Of a stretch of DNA of 64,000 bases, positions 25,556 through 35,248 are shown in pieces (within the stretch, counting starts at the first letter, position 1; each line of letters starts with the position of its first letter). Origin of the DNA: Lachnospiraceae bacterium (GTDB lineage: Bacteria; Bacillota; Clostridia; Lachnospirales; Lachnospiraceae); the NCBI GenBank assembly GCA_910574885.1, contig CAJTDD010000005.1, positions 186,001 to 250,000 of the forward strand, written 5' to 3'. The notes beneath the pieces were generated by a model that had not been told where the DNA came from, searched no databases, and saw nothing but the letters and a program-made list of their open reading frames with translations. A program made the position numbers and the translations under genes.

Positions 25556-27682
25556 ATGGTTCAGTTTGGGAAAAAAGTGGTGAAGTACAGGGCAGCGATT
25601 TTGGTTTTCAGTATATTGCTGCTGATTCCTTCCGTACTGGGATATGTGAATACCAGAGTGAATTACGATGTCCTGACGTATCTGCCGGAGGATATCGAGA
25701 CCATGAAGGGTCAGGATATCATGGTAGAAGATTTCGGGACGGGCGCATTTTCCATGTTTATCGTAGACGGCATGGAAGATAAGGATATTGTAAAATTGAA
25801 GAAAGAAATTGAGGAAATCGACCATGTAGGGAACGTGCTGTGGTACGACTCCGTGATGGATATCTCGGTTCCGGAGAGTATGCTGCCGGATGAACTCTAC
25901 AAGGTGTTTAATTCTGATACGGGAACTATGATGGCAATTTTCTTCGACGAGGGGACTTCCTCCGACGGAACCATGGGAGCCATTGAAGAGATTCGGAAAA
26001 TTGCGGGAAAGCAGTGCTTTTTAAGCGGTATGTCCGCCATTGTGACCGATACGAAGAACCTTGCCGAGAAAGAGACGCCCCTCTACGTATTAATTGCAGT
26101 TGCACTGGCAGTCCTGGTGTTGGGAATTACGATGGAATCCTTCTTTGTGCCGGTACTGTTCCTGCTGAGTATTGGAATGGCGATTCTCTACAATCTGGGA
26201 AGTAATTATTTCCTTGGAGAGATTTCATATATTACAAAGGCATTGGCAGCAGTATTACAGTTGGGCGTTACGCTGGATTACTCCATTTTCCTGATGCACA
26301 GCTATGAAGAGCAGCAGGAACGGTTTCATGGGGATAAGAAGCGGGCGATGGCCCATGCGATTTCCCATACCTTTTCTTCCGTGGTGGGAAGTTCCATTAC
26401 AACGGTTGCAGGATTTATCGCACTGTGTTTCATGAGCTTCACCTTGGGGCTGGATATCGGGGTCGTCATGGCGAAGGGCGTCGTCTTCGGTGTGATTGCC
26501 TGTGTTACGGTTCTGCCATCCATGATTCTGTGCTGTGACAAAATCATCGAGAAGACGAAACATAAGCCGCTTTTGCCGGATATCGGCAGGTTGTCGGAGA
26601 AGGTCACGAAGCGTTATCTCTGGTATGTGGCTGCCTTCCTGATACTTTTGTTCCCTGCGGTCTATGGAAATAACCATACAGGGGTTTACTATAATCTGGA
26701 TGAGACACTTCCTAAGGAGCTACCGAGTATTATTGCAAATGAGAAGCTGAAGGAAGATTATGAGATGAATACCACCCACATTCTGCTGCTTGACAGCTCC
26801 GTACCATCCTCGGATGTGGGGAAGATGCTGAAACAAATCGAGAAGGTAGACGGCGTAAAGTGGGCGCTGGGCTTAGATAAACTGGTAGGTCCGGGAGTTC
26901 CTTCCGATATGCTTCCGGAGTCGGTCACGAGTATGTTAAAGACGGATAAATACCAGATGGTGATGGTCAATTCTTTATATAAAGTAGCGTCTGATGAGGT
27001 AAATAAACAGATAGAAGAGATTAATGAGATTATGGACCAGTTTGACGAGAAGGCAATGCTGGTGGGAGAAGGGCCGCTGACGGCAGATTTGATTACCATT
27101 ACGGATAAAGATTTCAAGACGGTAAGCGTGGTATCCATTGGAATTATTTTCATTATTATATTGATTCTGTTCCAGTCCATTTCCCTGCCGATTATACTGG
27201 TAGGCGTGATTGAATTTGCAATCTTTGTCAATATGGGTATCCCCTTCTATACGGGGACGACGCTGCCCTTTGTGGCTTCTATCGTAATCGGCACCATACA
27301 GCTTGGCTCGACTGTGGATTATGCCATTCTTATGACCACGCGGTATAAGCGGGAGAGAAGCCAGGGAAGAAGTAAATACGATGCGGTCACGATTGCCCAT
27401 CGCGCTTCGGCACAGTCTATTATGGTAAGCGCATTCAGCTTCTTTGCGGCAACGGTTGGCGTAGGTTTGTTTTCAAATATTGACATGATTAGTTCCCTTT
27501 GTATCTTGATGGCGCGAGGGGCGATTATCAGTATGGTTGTAGTAGTATTGATTCTTCCGTCAATGTTCATGGTATTTGACAAGGTGATTGTGAAGACTAG
27601 CCGGGGATTTTTACCCAAGACGGCAAAGAGTGACCGTAAGCGTAAGGACTCTATGAAAGAGTGCTCGGACAGCGGGATGTAA
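25556..27682 (+). CDS. MMPL/RND family transporter
   Basis: The protein has 708 residues with the repeated RND layout: one helix, an extracellular domain, about five to six helices, then the same again. Typical helix segments are QLGVTLDYSIFLMHSYEE and IQLGSTVDYAILMTTRYK, whose Asp residues probably carry protons. MMPL proteins move lipids or amphipathic compounds to the outside. It starts after the TGAC-N5-GTCA operators and is followed, 109 bases later, by the heptad-repeat surface protein, a common pairing. The substrate is unknown; bile acid or antibiotic efflux are possibilities. Confidence 0.88.
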   Translation: MVQFGKKVVKYRAAILVFSILLLIPSVLGYVNTRVNYDVLTYLPEDIETMKGQDIMVEDFGTGAFSMFIVDGMEDKDIVKLKKEIEEIDHVGNVLWYDSVMDISVPESMLPDELYKVFNSDTGTMMAIFFDEGTSSDGTMGAIEEIRKIAGKQCFLSGMSAIVTDTKNLAEKETPLYVLIAVALAVLVLGITMESFFVPVLFLLSIGMAILYNLGSNYFLGEISYITKALAAVLQLGVTLDYSIFLMHSYEEQQERFHGDKKRAMAHAISHTFSSVVGSSITTVAGFIALCFMSFTLGLDIGVVMAKGVVFGVIACVTVLPSMILCCDKIIEKTKHKPLLPDIGRLSEKVTKRYLWYVAAFLILLFPAVYGNNHTGVYYNLDETLPKELPSIIANEKLKEDYEMNTTHILLLDSSVPSSDVGKMLKQIEKVDGVKWALGLDKLVGPGVPSDMLPESVTSMLKTDKYQMVMVNSLYKVASDEVNKQIEEINEIMDQFDEKAMLVGEGPLTADLITITDKDFKTVSVVSIGIIFIIILILFQSISLPIILVGVIEFAIFVNMGIPFYTGTTLPFVASIVIGTIQLGSTVDYAILMTTRYKRERSQGRSKYDAVTIAHRASAQSIMVSAFSFFAATVGVGLFSNIDMISSLCILMARGAIISMVVVVLILPSMFMVFDKVIVKTSRGFLPKTAKSDRKRKDSMKECSDSGM

Positions 27683-27791
27683 GGCAATGATGCGAAAAAG
27701 CAGGTAAGTATGAAGGTTTGGCAAATGCCCGTATATTGCAGCAGATTTGCTGGAGGCGGGCAATGAAAAATTGTGCAGGAGGTATGATGTT

Positions 27792-30386
27792 ATGAATAGA
27801 AACAGGAAACGGGTAATGGCGGGAGCTATGGCGGCCGTTATGGCGGCAGGAACGGTCGGAGCGTATGAATATCAGGGATTAGGTACGGAAGTAATGGCAG
27901 AGGAGGAAACGACGGAGGCTCTTGAAGAAGCAGCCAATGCCGTGCTTGAGGGAAAAGAAAGTAATGACCAGGAAACTGCGGGAAAGACGGAGGGATCTAT
28001 GTTCAAAGAAGAGTCCGTCTATGTGAAAGCAGACGCGGCGGGCAATGTCAGCAACACTACGGTAACGGAGTGGCTCAAGAATCCTGAAAACGGAGACTTT
28101 GCCGACATTTCAGGATTAAAGGATATCCGCAATATCAAGGGAGAGGAAGAATTTTCCAAAGGAAGCGGCGAGGAGCTGACATGGAAGTCAGAGGGCAGCG
28201 ACATTTATTATCAGGGTACTACGGATGAGAAGCTGCCGGTAGATGTAAATATTTCCTATAAATTGGACGGGAAAGAGATAAAAGCAGAAGAGCTGGCAGG
28301 AAAAGACGGTAAGGTAGAAATCCATATCGAGTATGAGAACCACTCAAAGGAGAATGTTGAGATTGACGGTGAAAATGTTGAGATGTATACGCCGTTTACC
28401 ATGGTGACATCCATGATGCTCCCCATAGACGAGTATACCAATGTGGAAATCGACAACGGGAAAATCATGTCGGATGCAGACAAGAATATTGTGGTGGGGC
28501 TTGGTTTCCCGGGACTTTCCGAGAACCTGAAACTGAAAGAGCTGGATCTTGATATCCCTGAAAGCGTGACCATCACGGCAGATGTAAAGGATGCTTCGGT
28601 TGGCCCTACAATCACGGTGGCTTCCGCAGAGATTATGGAAGAGTTTGATTTAAGCGACGTCCATGATTTCGACAGCCTGGAGGATTCCATCCATGAGCTT
28701 GAGGATGCTTCCGGGAAACTTGAAGATGGCTCGAAAGAAGCGTCCGACGGGGCAGAGAAGCTTAAAGACGGGGCAAAGGAAGCCGCCGACGGGGCAAAGG
28801 AACTGGCAGACGGCTCGAAGGAAGCCGCCAGCGGAGCGAAAGAACTGGCAGACGGCTCGAAGGAAGCCGCCAGCGGAGCGAAAGAACTGGCGGACGGCTC
28901 GAAGGAAGCCGCCAGCGGGGCGAGAGAACTGGCAGCAGGAACGAAAGAGGCGGTGAATGGAGCAAAGGCATTGGCAGATGGCTCTAAGAATGCAGCAGAT
29001 GGGGCAAAGGCGCTTGCAGACGGCTCAAAAACATTGTCAGAGGGCGTAAATGAATTGAACAGTAAGAGTGGCGTACTGGCAGAAGGGATTGGGAACCTGT
29101 CAGACGGTGTGAAGACGTATACTTCCGGCGTAGCACAGCTAGAAGCTGCAAGTAAGCAGCTTCTGGCCGGGGCAAATGAGCTTGGAAGCGGAGCGGATAC
29201 ATTGAAGAACGGTATAGACGCCGCTTATAGCGGCGCATATGAGCTTGCCGGAGGCTGTTCTGCCCTGAAAGCATTGATTGGCAGCGCAGGCAGTACGGCA
29301 GAAGGCGTGGCGGGAAATCTTGGGGCGGCAGACGGCGCGCTTACAAGGGCGGCAAATGCCCTTGCAGGAGCAGATGCCGCAGCAGGCCAGTATGCAGTTG
29401 TGGGGACATCGGACGCGGCTTTGGCGATTGCAGAGATGACGGGTACGGAAATAAGCGCGGCAGAGATTCAGGCAGTGATTGACAGCTATGTGGATGCTGT
29501 TTCGGTAGGGAGGTCAGACCCTTCGGCGGACATCAATTATGCAATGTCAGAGATTTATGAAGCACAGAATTCCATCTATGCAGCACAGGGTGCGGCGCAA
29601 GGAGCAGATGCGAACGCCCAGTTGGCGGCAGCGGTGGAGCAGTTGGATGCCGGGGCGCAGAATTTGATGGCCGGGCTTGGCGGCGCCGACGGGGCAGGCG
29701 GATTAAAAGGCGGAGCAGCTTCTTTGTCGGAGGGGATGTCAAACTTATCTGCCGGTATCGCGGGACTTTCAGAAGGTGCGGCAGAATTAAACAGCAAAAG
29801 CGGTCAGTTGGTGGATGGGGCAAGCCAGTTGAAGGACAGCAGCCCACAGTTGATTGCAGGAATCAATGCTCTGGCAAACGGAGCGAAGGATTTGGCAAAC
29901 GGAGCCGATACTCTGGCGGATGGAAACCGGCAGCTCTCCTCTGGGGCGGGCGCGCTGCTTAGCGGAAACCAACAGCTTGCGGATGGAGCCGGAGCGCTTT
30001 TTGCAGGAAATCAGAAATTAGCAGATGGAGCAGGGGCGCTTTTTGCGGGCAACCAGAAACTTGCAGATGGAGCAGGGGCTTTGGCCGACGGGAACCAGAA
30101 ACTTTTTGCCGGGGCGGGGACGCTTGCCGACGGGAACCGGCAGCTTGCCGACGGGGCGGGCGCGTTAGCCGATGGGAACCGGCAGCTTGCCGACGGAATG
30201 TCAGAGTTTAAGACATCGGGCATTGACAAACTGACGGATGTATTTGACAATGATATTCAGTCTGTAAAATCAAGGATTGACGCAATGTCAGACCTGGGGA
30301 AGAGTTATAAGTCCTTTGCAGGAATCAGGGAAGGGATGAATGGAAGTACTAAGTTCATCATTGAGACTGAAGGAGTAGAAAAGTAG
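27792..30386 (+). CDS. Secreted xxxLxxG heptad-repeat protein partnered with the MMPL transporter
   Basis: The product is about 864 residues from ATG 27792, which has AGGAGG nine bases before it; the frame is open upstream to 27747. A signal-like N-terminus (RVMAGAMAAVMAAGTVGA) is followed by a beta-rich region to about residue 295. Then come long arrays of seven-residue repeats ending in Gly (for example GAKELADGSKEAAS, and GAGALFAGNQKLAD), as in the YhgE/Pip-type heptad family. No C-terminal membrane helix is seen. The repeats probably form a long coiled or trimeric stalk outside the membrane. The role is inferred from linkage to the MMPL gene; it could be an adaptor spanning the wall. Confidence 0.8.
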   Translation: MNRNRKRVMAGAMAAVMAAGTVGAYEYQGLGTEVMAEEETTEALEEAANAVLEGKESNDQETAGKTEGSMFKEESVYVKADAAGNVSNTTVTEWLKNPENGDFADISGLKDIRNIKGEEEFSKGSGEELTWKSEGSDIYYQGTTDEKLPVDVNISYKLDGKEIKAEELAGKDGKVEIHIEYENHSKENVEIDGENVEMYTPFTMVTSMMLPIDEYTNVEIDNGKIMSDADKNIVVGLGFPGLSENLKLKELDLDIPESVTITADVKDASVGPTITVASAEIMEEFDLSDVHDFDSLEDSIHELEDASGKLEDGSKEASDGAEKLKDGAKEAADGAKELADGSKEAASGAKELADGSKEAASGAKELADGSKEAASGARELAAGTKEAVNGAKALADGSKNAADGAKALADGSKTLSEGVNELNSKSGVLAEGIGNLSDGVKTYTSGVAQLEAASKQLLAGANELGSGADTLKNGIDAAYSGAYELAGGCSALKALIGSAGSTAEGVAGNLGAADGALTRAANALAGADAAAGQYAVVGTSDAALAIAEMTGTEISAAEIQAVIDSYVDAVSVGRSDPSADINYAMSEIYEAQNSIYAAQGAAQGADANAQLAAAVEQLDAGAQNLMAGLGGADGAGGLKGGAASLSEGMSNLSAGIAGLSEGAAELNSKSGQLVDGASQLKDSSPQLIAGINALANGAKDLANGADTLADGNRQLSSGAGALLSGNQQLADGAGALFAGNQKLADGAGALFAGNQKLADGAGALADGNQKLFAGAGTLADGNRQLADGAGALADGNRQLADGMSEFKTSGIDKLTDVFDNDIQSVKSRIDAMSDLGKSYKSFAGIREGMNGSTKFIIETEGVEK
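28735..29040 (+). repeat. Internal 42-bp tandem repeats encoding GAKELADGSKEAAS
   Basis: Near-identical 42-bp units run through this part of the heptad-repeat gene; units around 28792-28920 differ by only a few bases. This degree of DNA identity suggests recent expansion by slippage or recombination. Confidence 0.8.
29880..30195 (+). repeat. Second internal repeat block encoding GNxxLADGAGAL units
   Basis: Repeating 42-bp units (two heptads) encode variants of GNQKLADGAGALFA and GNRQLADGAGALAD. They are separated from the first block by about 840 bases of non-repetitive sequence. Confidence 0.75.
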
Positions 30387-30415
30387 GGAAAGTGCAGATA
30401 GGGAAAAGTTGTGGG

Positions 30416-30450
30416 AAAGGCTGGCGCATCGTTTGGTGCGGCGGCCTTTT
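30416..30450 (+). terminator. Terminator after the heptad-repeat gene
   Basis: AAAGGC pairs with GGCCTTT, and GCGCA with TGCG inside, ending in TTTT. The palindrome TATACCC-TT-GGGTATA follows at 30460-30475. Confidence 0.6.
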
Positions 30451-30489
30451 GCAGTATGATATACCCTTGGGTATACATAGAAAAATAAA

Positions 30490-30605
30490 AAATCATGATT
30501 TGTGTAGAAAATGGAACTATAAAAATCATGATTTATGTATATATTAAGATTGTAAAAATCGTGATTTATGTTAAAATAGTAGTATGAAAAATCATGATTT
30601 GTGTA
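30490..30605 (+). repeat. Four palindromic iterons at exact 33-bp spacing
   Basis: The 12-bp palindrome AAATCATGATTT begins at 30490, 30523 and 30589, and the variant AAATCGTGATTT at 30556; all steps are 33 bp. Each is followed by RTGT. The DNA between copies is unrelated AT-rich sequence. A plausible promoter, TTGTAA (30550-30555), 16 bp, TAAAAT (30572-30577), lies within the array, so the sites probably bind a regulator on one face of the helix before the AAA ATPase gene. Confidence 0.8.
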
Positions 30606-30639
30606 ATGATAGAAAAGAGATAGATATGGGGGTGAATTT

Positions 30640-31992
30640 ATGCGCAGAAAAATGTATGATAAATTATTGCAATGGAAGGAACGGAGTAATGGAAAAAGCG
30701 CTCTTTTGATACAGGGCGCCCGGCGTGTCGGGAAGAGCTATATCGTAGAAGAATTTGCAGAGTCAGAATATGATTCCTATATTTTGATTGATTTCAATAA
30801 GGCTGATGAGCAAGTGAAAGATATATTTCTGCATGACCTTGACAATTTGAATTCATTCTTTTTGAAGCTTACGGCATTATACGGAGTCCGGCTTCATGAG
30901 AGAAGGTCTTTGGTTGTCCTGGATGAAGTGCAGTTGTTCCCAAGGGCGAGAAGCGCTGTCAAATATCTTGTCGAAGACGGGCGTTATGACTATATCGAAA
31001 CCGGTTCTCTTATTTCCATCCGGGAGAATGTGAAGGACATCCTGATTCCGTCCGAGGAAGACCATATGAATATGTATCCAATGGATTTTGAAGAGTTCCT
31101 GTGGGCTGTAGGGAACGAGATGATGATGGAGCTTATCCGCGACTGTTATGGCAATAAACGACCGCTGGGACAGGCATTACACAGAAAAGCAATGGATTTG
31201 TTCCGCCAGTATTTAATTGTCGGGGGGATGCCCCAGGCTGTGGAGGCATATGTGGAAACCGGTGATTTCGACGAGGTGGATATAGTAAAAAGACGAATCT
31301 TAAATCTCTACCGGGAGGACATCCGCAAGCATGCCAAAGGATATGAGATGAAGGTAGAGATGATTTTTGATGAGCTTCCTTCTCAGCTAAAGAACCAGAA
31401 TCGGCATTTCAAGCTTTCTTCCTTGAAAGAAGGGGCGCGTTTTGATGAATACAAGGACGCTATGTTTTGGTTATCAGACGCCATGATTGTCAACCACTGT
31501 TATAATGCAACAGAACCAAGCCTCGGACTTAGCTTGAACCGGGACCGTACGCTTTTGAAATGTTATATGGGGGATACAGGGCTTCTAATCAGCCAGGTTT
31601 TTGATGAAAATGAAATCGTGAGTGAAAGGATTTATAAAAAACTGTTGTTGGATAAATTAGAAGTCAATATGGGAATGGTTGTAGAGAATATGGTTGCCCA
31701 GATGTTTGTCATGAGCGGGCACAAATTATATTTTTATTCTAATTCTGACCGTAATGACGCAAGTTCCCGTATGGAGATTGATTTTCTGCTTGCCAAGAGT
31801 AAAATCAGCAGCCGGCATAATATTTCACCTATTGAAGTCAAGTCCGGCAAAAATTATACGTTAAGCTCTCTCAGAAAATTCAGGGAAAAGTACAAAGAGC
31901 AGCTCTATATCCCTTATGTGCTCCACTCAGGGGATTTAAAAGAGGAAGACGGGATTGTTTACCTGCCTTTATACATGGCGTCATTGCTGTAG
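30640..31992 (+). CDS. AAA+ ATPase with C-terminal DUF4143 domain
   Basis: The product is 450 residues. The N-terminal ATPase (AAA_14 type) has Walker A GARRVGKSY (about residue 26) and Walker B SLVVLDEVQ. The C-terminal DUF4143 part contains a PD-(D/E)XK-like nuclease signature (RMEIDFLLA, IEVKSGK). Proteins of this family (COG1373) are very common in gut anaerobes, often in many copies, and have no proven role; some resemble mobile or defence genes. It is a single gene behind the iteron array and upstream of pucR. Confidence 0.85.
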   Translation: MRRKMYDKLLQWKERSNGKSALLIQGARRVGKSYIVEEFAESEYDSYILIDFNKADEQVKDIFLHDLDNLNSFFLKLTALYGVRLHERRSLVVLDEVQLFPRARSAVKYLVEDGRYDYIETGSLISIRENVKDILIPSEEDHMNMYPMDFEEFLWAVGNEMMMELIRDCYGNKRPLGQALHRKAMDLFRQYLIVGGMPQAVEAYVETGDFDEVDIVKRRILNLYREDIRKHAKGYEMKVEMIFDELPSQLKNQNRHFKLSSLKEGARFDEYKDAMFWLSDAMIVNHCYNATEPSLGLSLNRDRTLLKCYMGDTGLLISQVFDENEIVSERIYKKLLLDKLEVNMGMVVENMVAQMFVMSGHKLYFYSNSDRNDASSRMEIDFLLAKSKISSRHNISPIEVKSGKNYTLSSLRKFREKYKEQLYIPYVLHSGDLKEEDGIVYLPLYMASLL

Positions 31993-32072
31993 CCAATCTT
32001 TCAGTCTATATTTTCGATTGTAGAGCCGCCCCGTATGTGATAAAATAGAACCTATGAGGAGGAACGTACATT

Positions 32073-33761
32073 ATGGGATTAAGTGTAGAAGAGATGCTGA
32101 ATATCGACATATTCAGCGGCGCAAAACTTCTGGGCGGCGCGGCGGGCCTTGGCAATGAGATTAAGGGCGCAACAATCATAGAAGCGCCGGACATCGTGAA
32201 ATTTATTAGCGGCGGGGAAGTGTTGCTGACACGATTCTATGCGTTCCAGTTCTGTACATCGGAGGAATTTGACAGTTATTTTCGGGAACTGGCGCAAAAA
32301 AGGGTCAGCGCCATCGTGATAAAGCGTGGGAACGACGTGGATGACATTGAAGAGAAGGTAAAGTATATTCTGGAATTTGCGGAAGAATACGCAGTTCCGG
32401 TTCTGGAAGTGGCGTTCGAGCTGTCCTTCAGGGAGATTTTAAGGCCGATTCTGGAGCGACTGTTCAATGAGGAGGTCCGGCGGCTCAAGTATTTTAAGAC
32501 CACCCACGATAACTTTACGGCTCTGTCATTCTTACGTGGTTCCGGGGAGGACAGCCTCCAGAAGATCCTGGATGTCCTTGAGAAGCTGATTGGCAATCCC
32601 GCCGCTCTTTTTAACCAGAATATGGACTATCTGGCGGGGACGGAAGGCAGCGCGCAGAAGATGGCAATCTCGGACAATGCGGAGGAATATCAGCCTCAGT
32701 TTTACTCTAATTATACATATCTGAGACAGAAAGTCACCCTGACGGATGAAGAGCCAAAGGTATGTGACCAGTACGTCGTGAAGTGGAGGATTATGTATAA
32801 CCGCAGAGTCTATCTGGTCATAACGGCGTCCAACAGTCAATTCGGGGATATGGATGATATTGCGGTAGAGAATGCAGTGACGGCATTGAAACAGGAGATG
32901 TTTCGCCAGCACACGGTGGAGGAGTTAGAGGAGAAGTTCCAGAATGATATCATTACACAGATTTTGAACGGGAATTTCCATTCGCGCAAAGAGCTGGAAC
33001 GGGAGGTCAAGCGCCTGGGGATTCCGGTTGACGCAAATTACCGGGTGTTGATTTTCAAGCTGTGGAACGAGTGTACCGGGGGGTTCGAGAAGCTGAACGA
33101 GCAGTTCAAATTCGACAGTATTCTCAGGGACGCTGTGGTAAATGAATTCGGAGACGTCAGGGTCAGGAATGACGTGGACCAGGTAATCGTGATACAGCAG
33201 ATATATCCGGAACAGAAACAGGAAGATTACCGTAAAGAGCTGAAAGAAACGGTGGAAAAGATCCAGAAACGAATCTGCCAGAAAAATAAAAACCTGAAAG
33301 TCCGCGCCGGCGTCGGAAAAGAAGTGGAGGGGGTTTTTAAACTTTCGGACAGTTTTAAGGAGGCGCGGGATTCTCTGGAATTTATCGGCATTTTTAAGGA
33401 GCGCAGCGCCGAGCAGAACCATCACATCGTATTTTTTTCCGATATGGGAATCTTTAAGCTCTTGTGCAAGGCAGATAATCCGGAGGAACTCTATGAGTAT
33501 ATTCCGGAGTCTCTGCAGAAGCTGCTCCATTATAAGAAGCAGCAGAGGCAAGAGCTGATTCTTACCTTGAATACCTACCTTGACCGTAACCAGAACTTGA
33601 CGAAGACAGCCCAGGAGCTTTTTATCCATTACAAGACGGCGGCGTACCGGATTGACCGGATCGTCAAGATTACGGGAATTGACATGAATAATGCAAGCGA
33701 AGTGCTGGCGGTCCGGATCGGGCTGATTGTACATAGGATGATTGAGAATATGAAGAGGTAG
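32073..33761 (+). CDS. PucR family transcriptional regulator of purine/allantoin catabolism
   Basis: The 562-residue protein has an N-terminal PucR domain (SVEEMLNIDIFSGAKLLGG, then a segment about residues 20-140), a central GGDEF-like region and a C-terminal PucR-type HTH (LTLNTYLDRNQNLTKTAQEL, YKTAAYRIDRI). PucR activates purine degradation genes in Bacillus in response to allantoin or related intermediates. Its place at the head of the allantoin island suggests the same role. A strong terminator follows. The -10 box TAAAAT lies shortly before its GAGGAGG. Confidence 0.88.
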   Translation: MGLSVEEMLNIDIFSGAKLLGGAAGLGNEIKGATIIEAPDIVKFISGGEVLLTRFYAFQFCTSEEFDSYFRELAQKRVSAIVIKRGNDVDDIEEKVKYILEFAEEYAVPVLEVAFELSFREILRPILERLFNEEVRRLKYFKTTHDNFTALSFLRGSGEDSLQKILDVLEKLIGNPAALFNQNMDYLAGTEGSAQKMAISDNAEEYQPQFYSNYTYLRQKVTLTDEEPKVCDQYVVKWRIMYNRRVYLVITASNSQFGDMDDIAVENAVTALKQEMFRQHTVEELEEKFQNDIITQILNGNFHSRKELEREVKRLGIPVDANYRVLIFKLWNECTGGFEKLNEQFKFDSILRDAVVNEFGDVRVRNDVDQVIVIQQIYPEQKQEDYRKELKETVEKIQKRICQKNKNLKVRAGVGKEVEGVFKLSDSFKEARDSLEFIGIFKERSAEQNHHIVFFSDMGIFKLLCKADNPEELYEYIPESLQKLLHYKKQQRQELILTLNTYLDRNQNLTKTAQELFIHYKTAAYRIDRIVKITGIDMNNASEVLAVRIGLIVHRMIENMKR

Positions 33762-33767
33762 TGCGCT

Positions 33768-33812
33768 GGAGATATTATTTGTCCAAAATGGATAAAGAAT
33801 ATCTCCTTTTTT
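33768..33812 (+). terminator. Terminator after pucR
   Basis: GGAGATATT pairs with AATATCTCC, extended inside by TTTGTCC/GGATAAA with one mismatch; the tail is TTTTTTAT. It isolates pucR from the catabolic operon. Confidence 0.85.
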
Positions 33813-33972
33813 ATCCTTTTTCTCCAATGTATATTGTTAATTATTTATCTATAATGTGAACTATAGATAAGATTTATATATCTAATAGGGTTCTTCTATG
33901 CAATTTCACTATATTGAGAGATATGGATTTGTGAAATATGCTGAATGATGAAAGGAGGAAGAAGCAGCGACT

Positions 33973-35220
33973 ATGAAAGCAAACGGAAAAAGAGTTGTTT
34001 CCCGGTTAGAGGAAATCTACCAGTGCGGGAAAAAGGAAGACGGAACCTTTACCAGAATGGCATTTTCCACAGAAGATGTAAAAGGAAGAAAACTCTTTGC
34101 TTCCTGGGCTCAAAAGCTTGGCATGGCATGCAGGGTAGACGAGGCGGGCAATTTAATCTGTCGTATGTCAGGGCAGGACGACAGCCTTCCGGCAATCCTT
34201 ATGGGTTCCCATCTGGATACTGTGCCGGATGGAGGGAAGTATGACGGGGTTCTCGGATGTGTGGGCGCCCTTGAGGTCTGCGAGACGTTCCGGGAGGAAG
34301 GATATGTCCCCAAGCACCCCATTGAGGTGATTGTATTTACCGATGAGGAAGGCTTCCGGTTCGGGAAAGGGCTTACCGGAAGCAGCGCTATCTGCGGGCA
34401 GGATCCGGGAGTCAAAGATTCAGAATTAGATATTTACGGAGAAGAGAGAGGAAAGGTCATGCAGTCTTACGGCATCACAAGCAAAGAGATGCCAAAAGCG
34501 GCGAAAGACCCGGAATCCGTCCATTGTTTTATAGAGCTCCATGTGGAACAGGGAGCAAGGTTATATAAGACTCATACGTCTGTGGGAGTCGTATCTTCTA
34601 TCGCAGGCGTGAACCGCTATGACGTCACAGTGACCGGTGAGGCGAACCATGCCGGAAGCACGGCGATGGCAGACCGTAAGGACGCGCTGGTGGCTGCGGC
34701 AGGATTTATCAACAAGATACCAGAGGTTACAACAGAGTACGGCAATGAATTTACCGTTGCAACTGTAGGCACGATAAAAGTGACGCCGCATTCTGTCAAT
34801 GTAATTCCAGGCACCTGCACATTCAGCCTGGAGATCAGGGACCAGGATGACGAAGTCATGTCTCTGATCGAACAAAAATTGCAGGCATCCCTGGGGGACA
34901 TCTGTAAGAAATATGGAGTTTCCTATACATTTGTCCCCACATCCTTCCATGAGCCGGCGCCTATGACGGCGTGGGTGAAGGACAGTGTGGAACAGGCGGT
35001 AAAAGAGCTTGGCATCGGCTACAGCGTCATTCCAAGCGGCGCGTTCCATGACTCCCTGATTATGGCGGGCACATTCCCGACAGGAATGATTTTCGTCCCA
35101 AGTGAAAAGGGAATCAGTCATTCCAGATATGAGTTTACGGAAGATAAGGATATTGAGATTGGATGCAACGTATTGCTAAAGGCAGTTTTAAACGTAGATA
35201 ACATGGAACAACCATGTTAG
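33973..35220 (+). CDS. Zn-dependent allantoate/N-carbamoyl amidohydrolase, paralogue 1
   Basis: The 415-residue M20-family enzyme has the expected metal ligands: H80 (GSHLDT), D91 (KYDGV), E125/E126 (DEEG), H190 (LHVEQG) and H359. The last motif reads SGAFHDS, whereas the family usually has SGAGHDA. The loop VPDGGKYDG is closer to carbamoylases than to AllC. It probably removes a carbamoyl group from a ureido acid, giving an amino acid, CO2 and ammonia. It leads the operon with a flavoprotein and EtfBA, unlike the second copy at 54448. Whether its substrate is allantoate or another N-carbamoyl compound is open. Confidence 0.82.
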   Translation: MKANGKRVVSRLEEIYQCGKKEDGTFTRMAFSTEDVKGRKLFASWAQKLGMACRVDEAGNLICRMSGQDDSLPAILMGSHLDTVPDGGKYDGVLGCVGALEVCETFREEGYVPKHPIEVIVFTDEEGFRFGKGLTGSSAICGQDPGVKDSELDIYGEERGKVMQSYGITSKEMPKAAKDPESVHCFIELHVEQGARLYKTHTSVGVVSSIAGVNRYDVTVTGEANHAGSTAMADRKDALVAAAGFINKIPEVTTEYGNEFTVATVGTIKVTPHSVNVIPGTCTFSLEIRDQDDEVMSLIEQKLQASLGDICKKYGVSYTFVPTSFHEPAPMTAWVKDSVEQAVKELGIGYSVIPSGAFHDSLIMAGTFPTGMIFVPSEKGISHSRYEFTEDKDIEIGCNVLLKAVLNVDNMEQPC

Positions 35221-35248
35221 AAAAATAAAAAGAAGGAAGGTAATCACT

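Noticed and set aside
30490..30605. Possible short CRISPR array
   Set aside because: The repeat is only 12-18 bp with ~15-bp spacers, includes a promoter, and no cas gene is near; a regulatory iteron array fits better.
33945..34244. 99-codon frame overlapping the first amidohydrolase gene
   Set aside because: Out of frame with a complete M20-family enzyme and without its own motifs.
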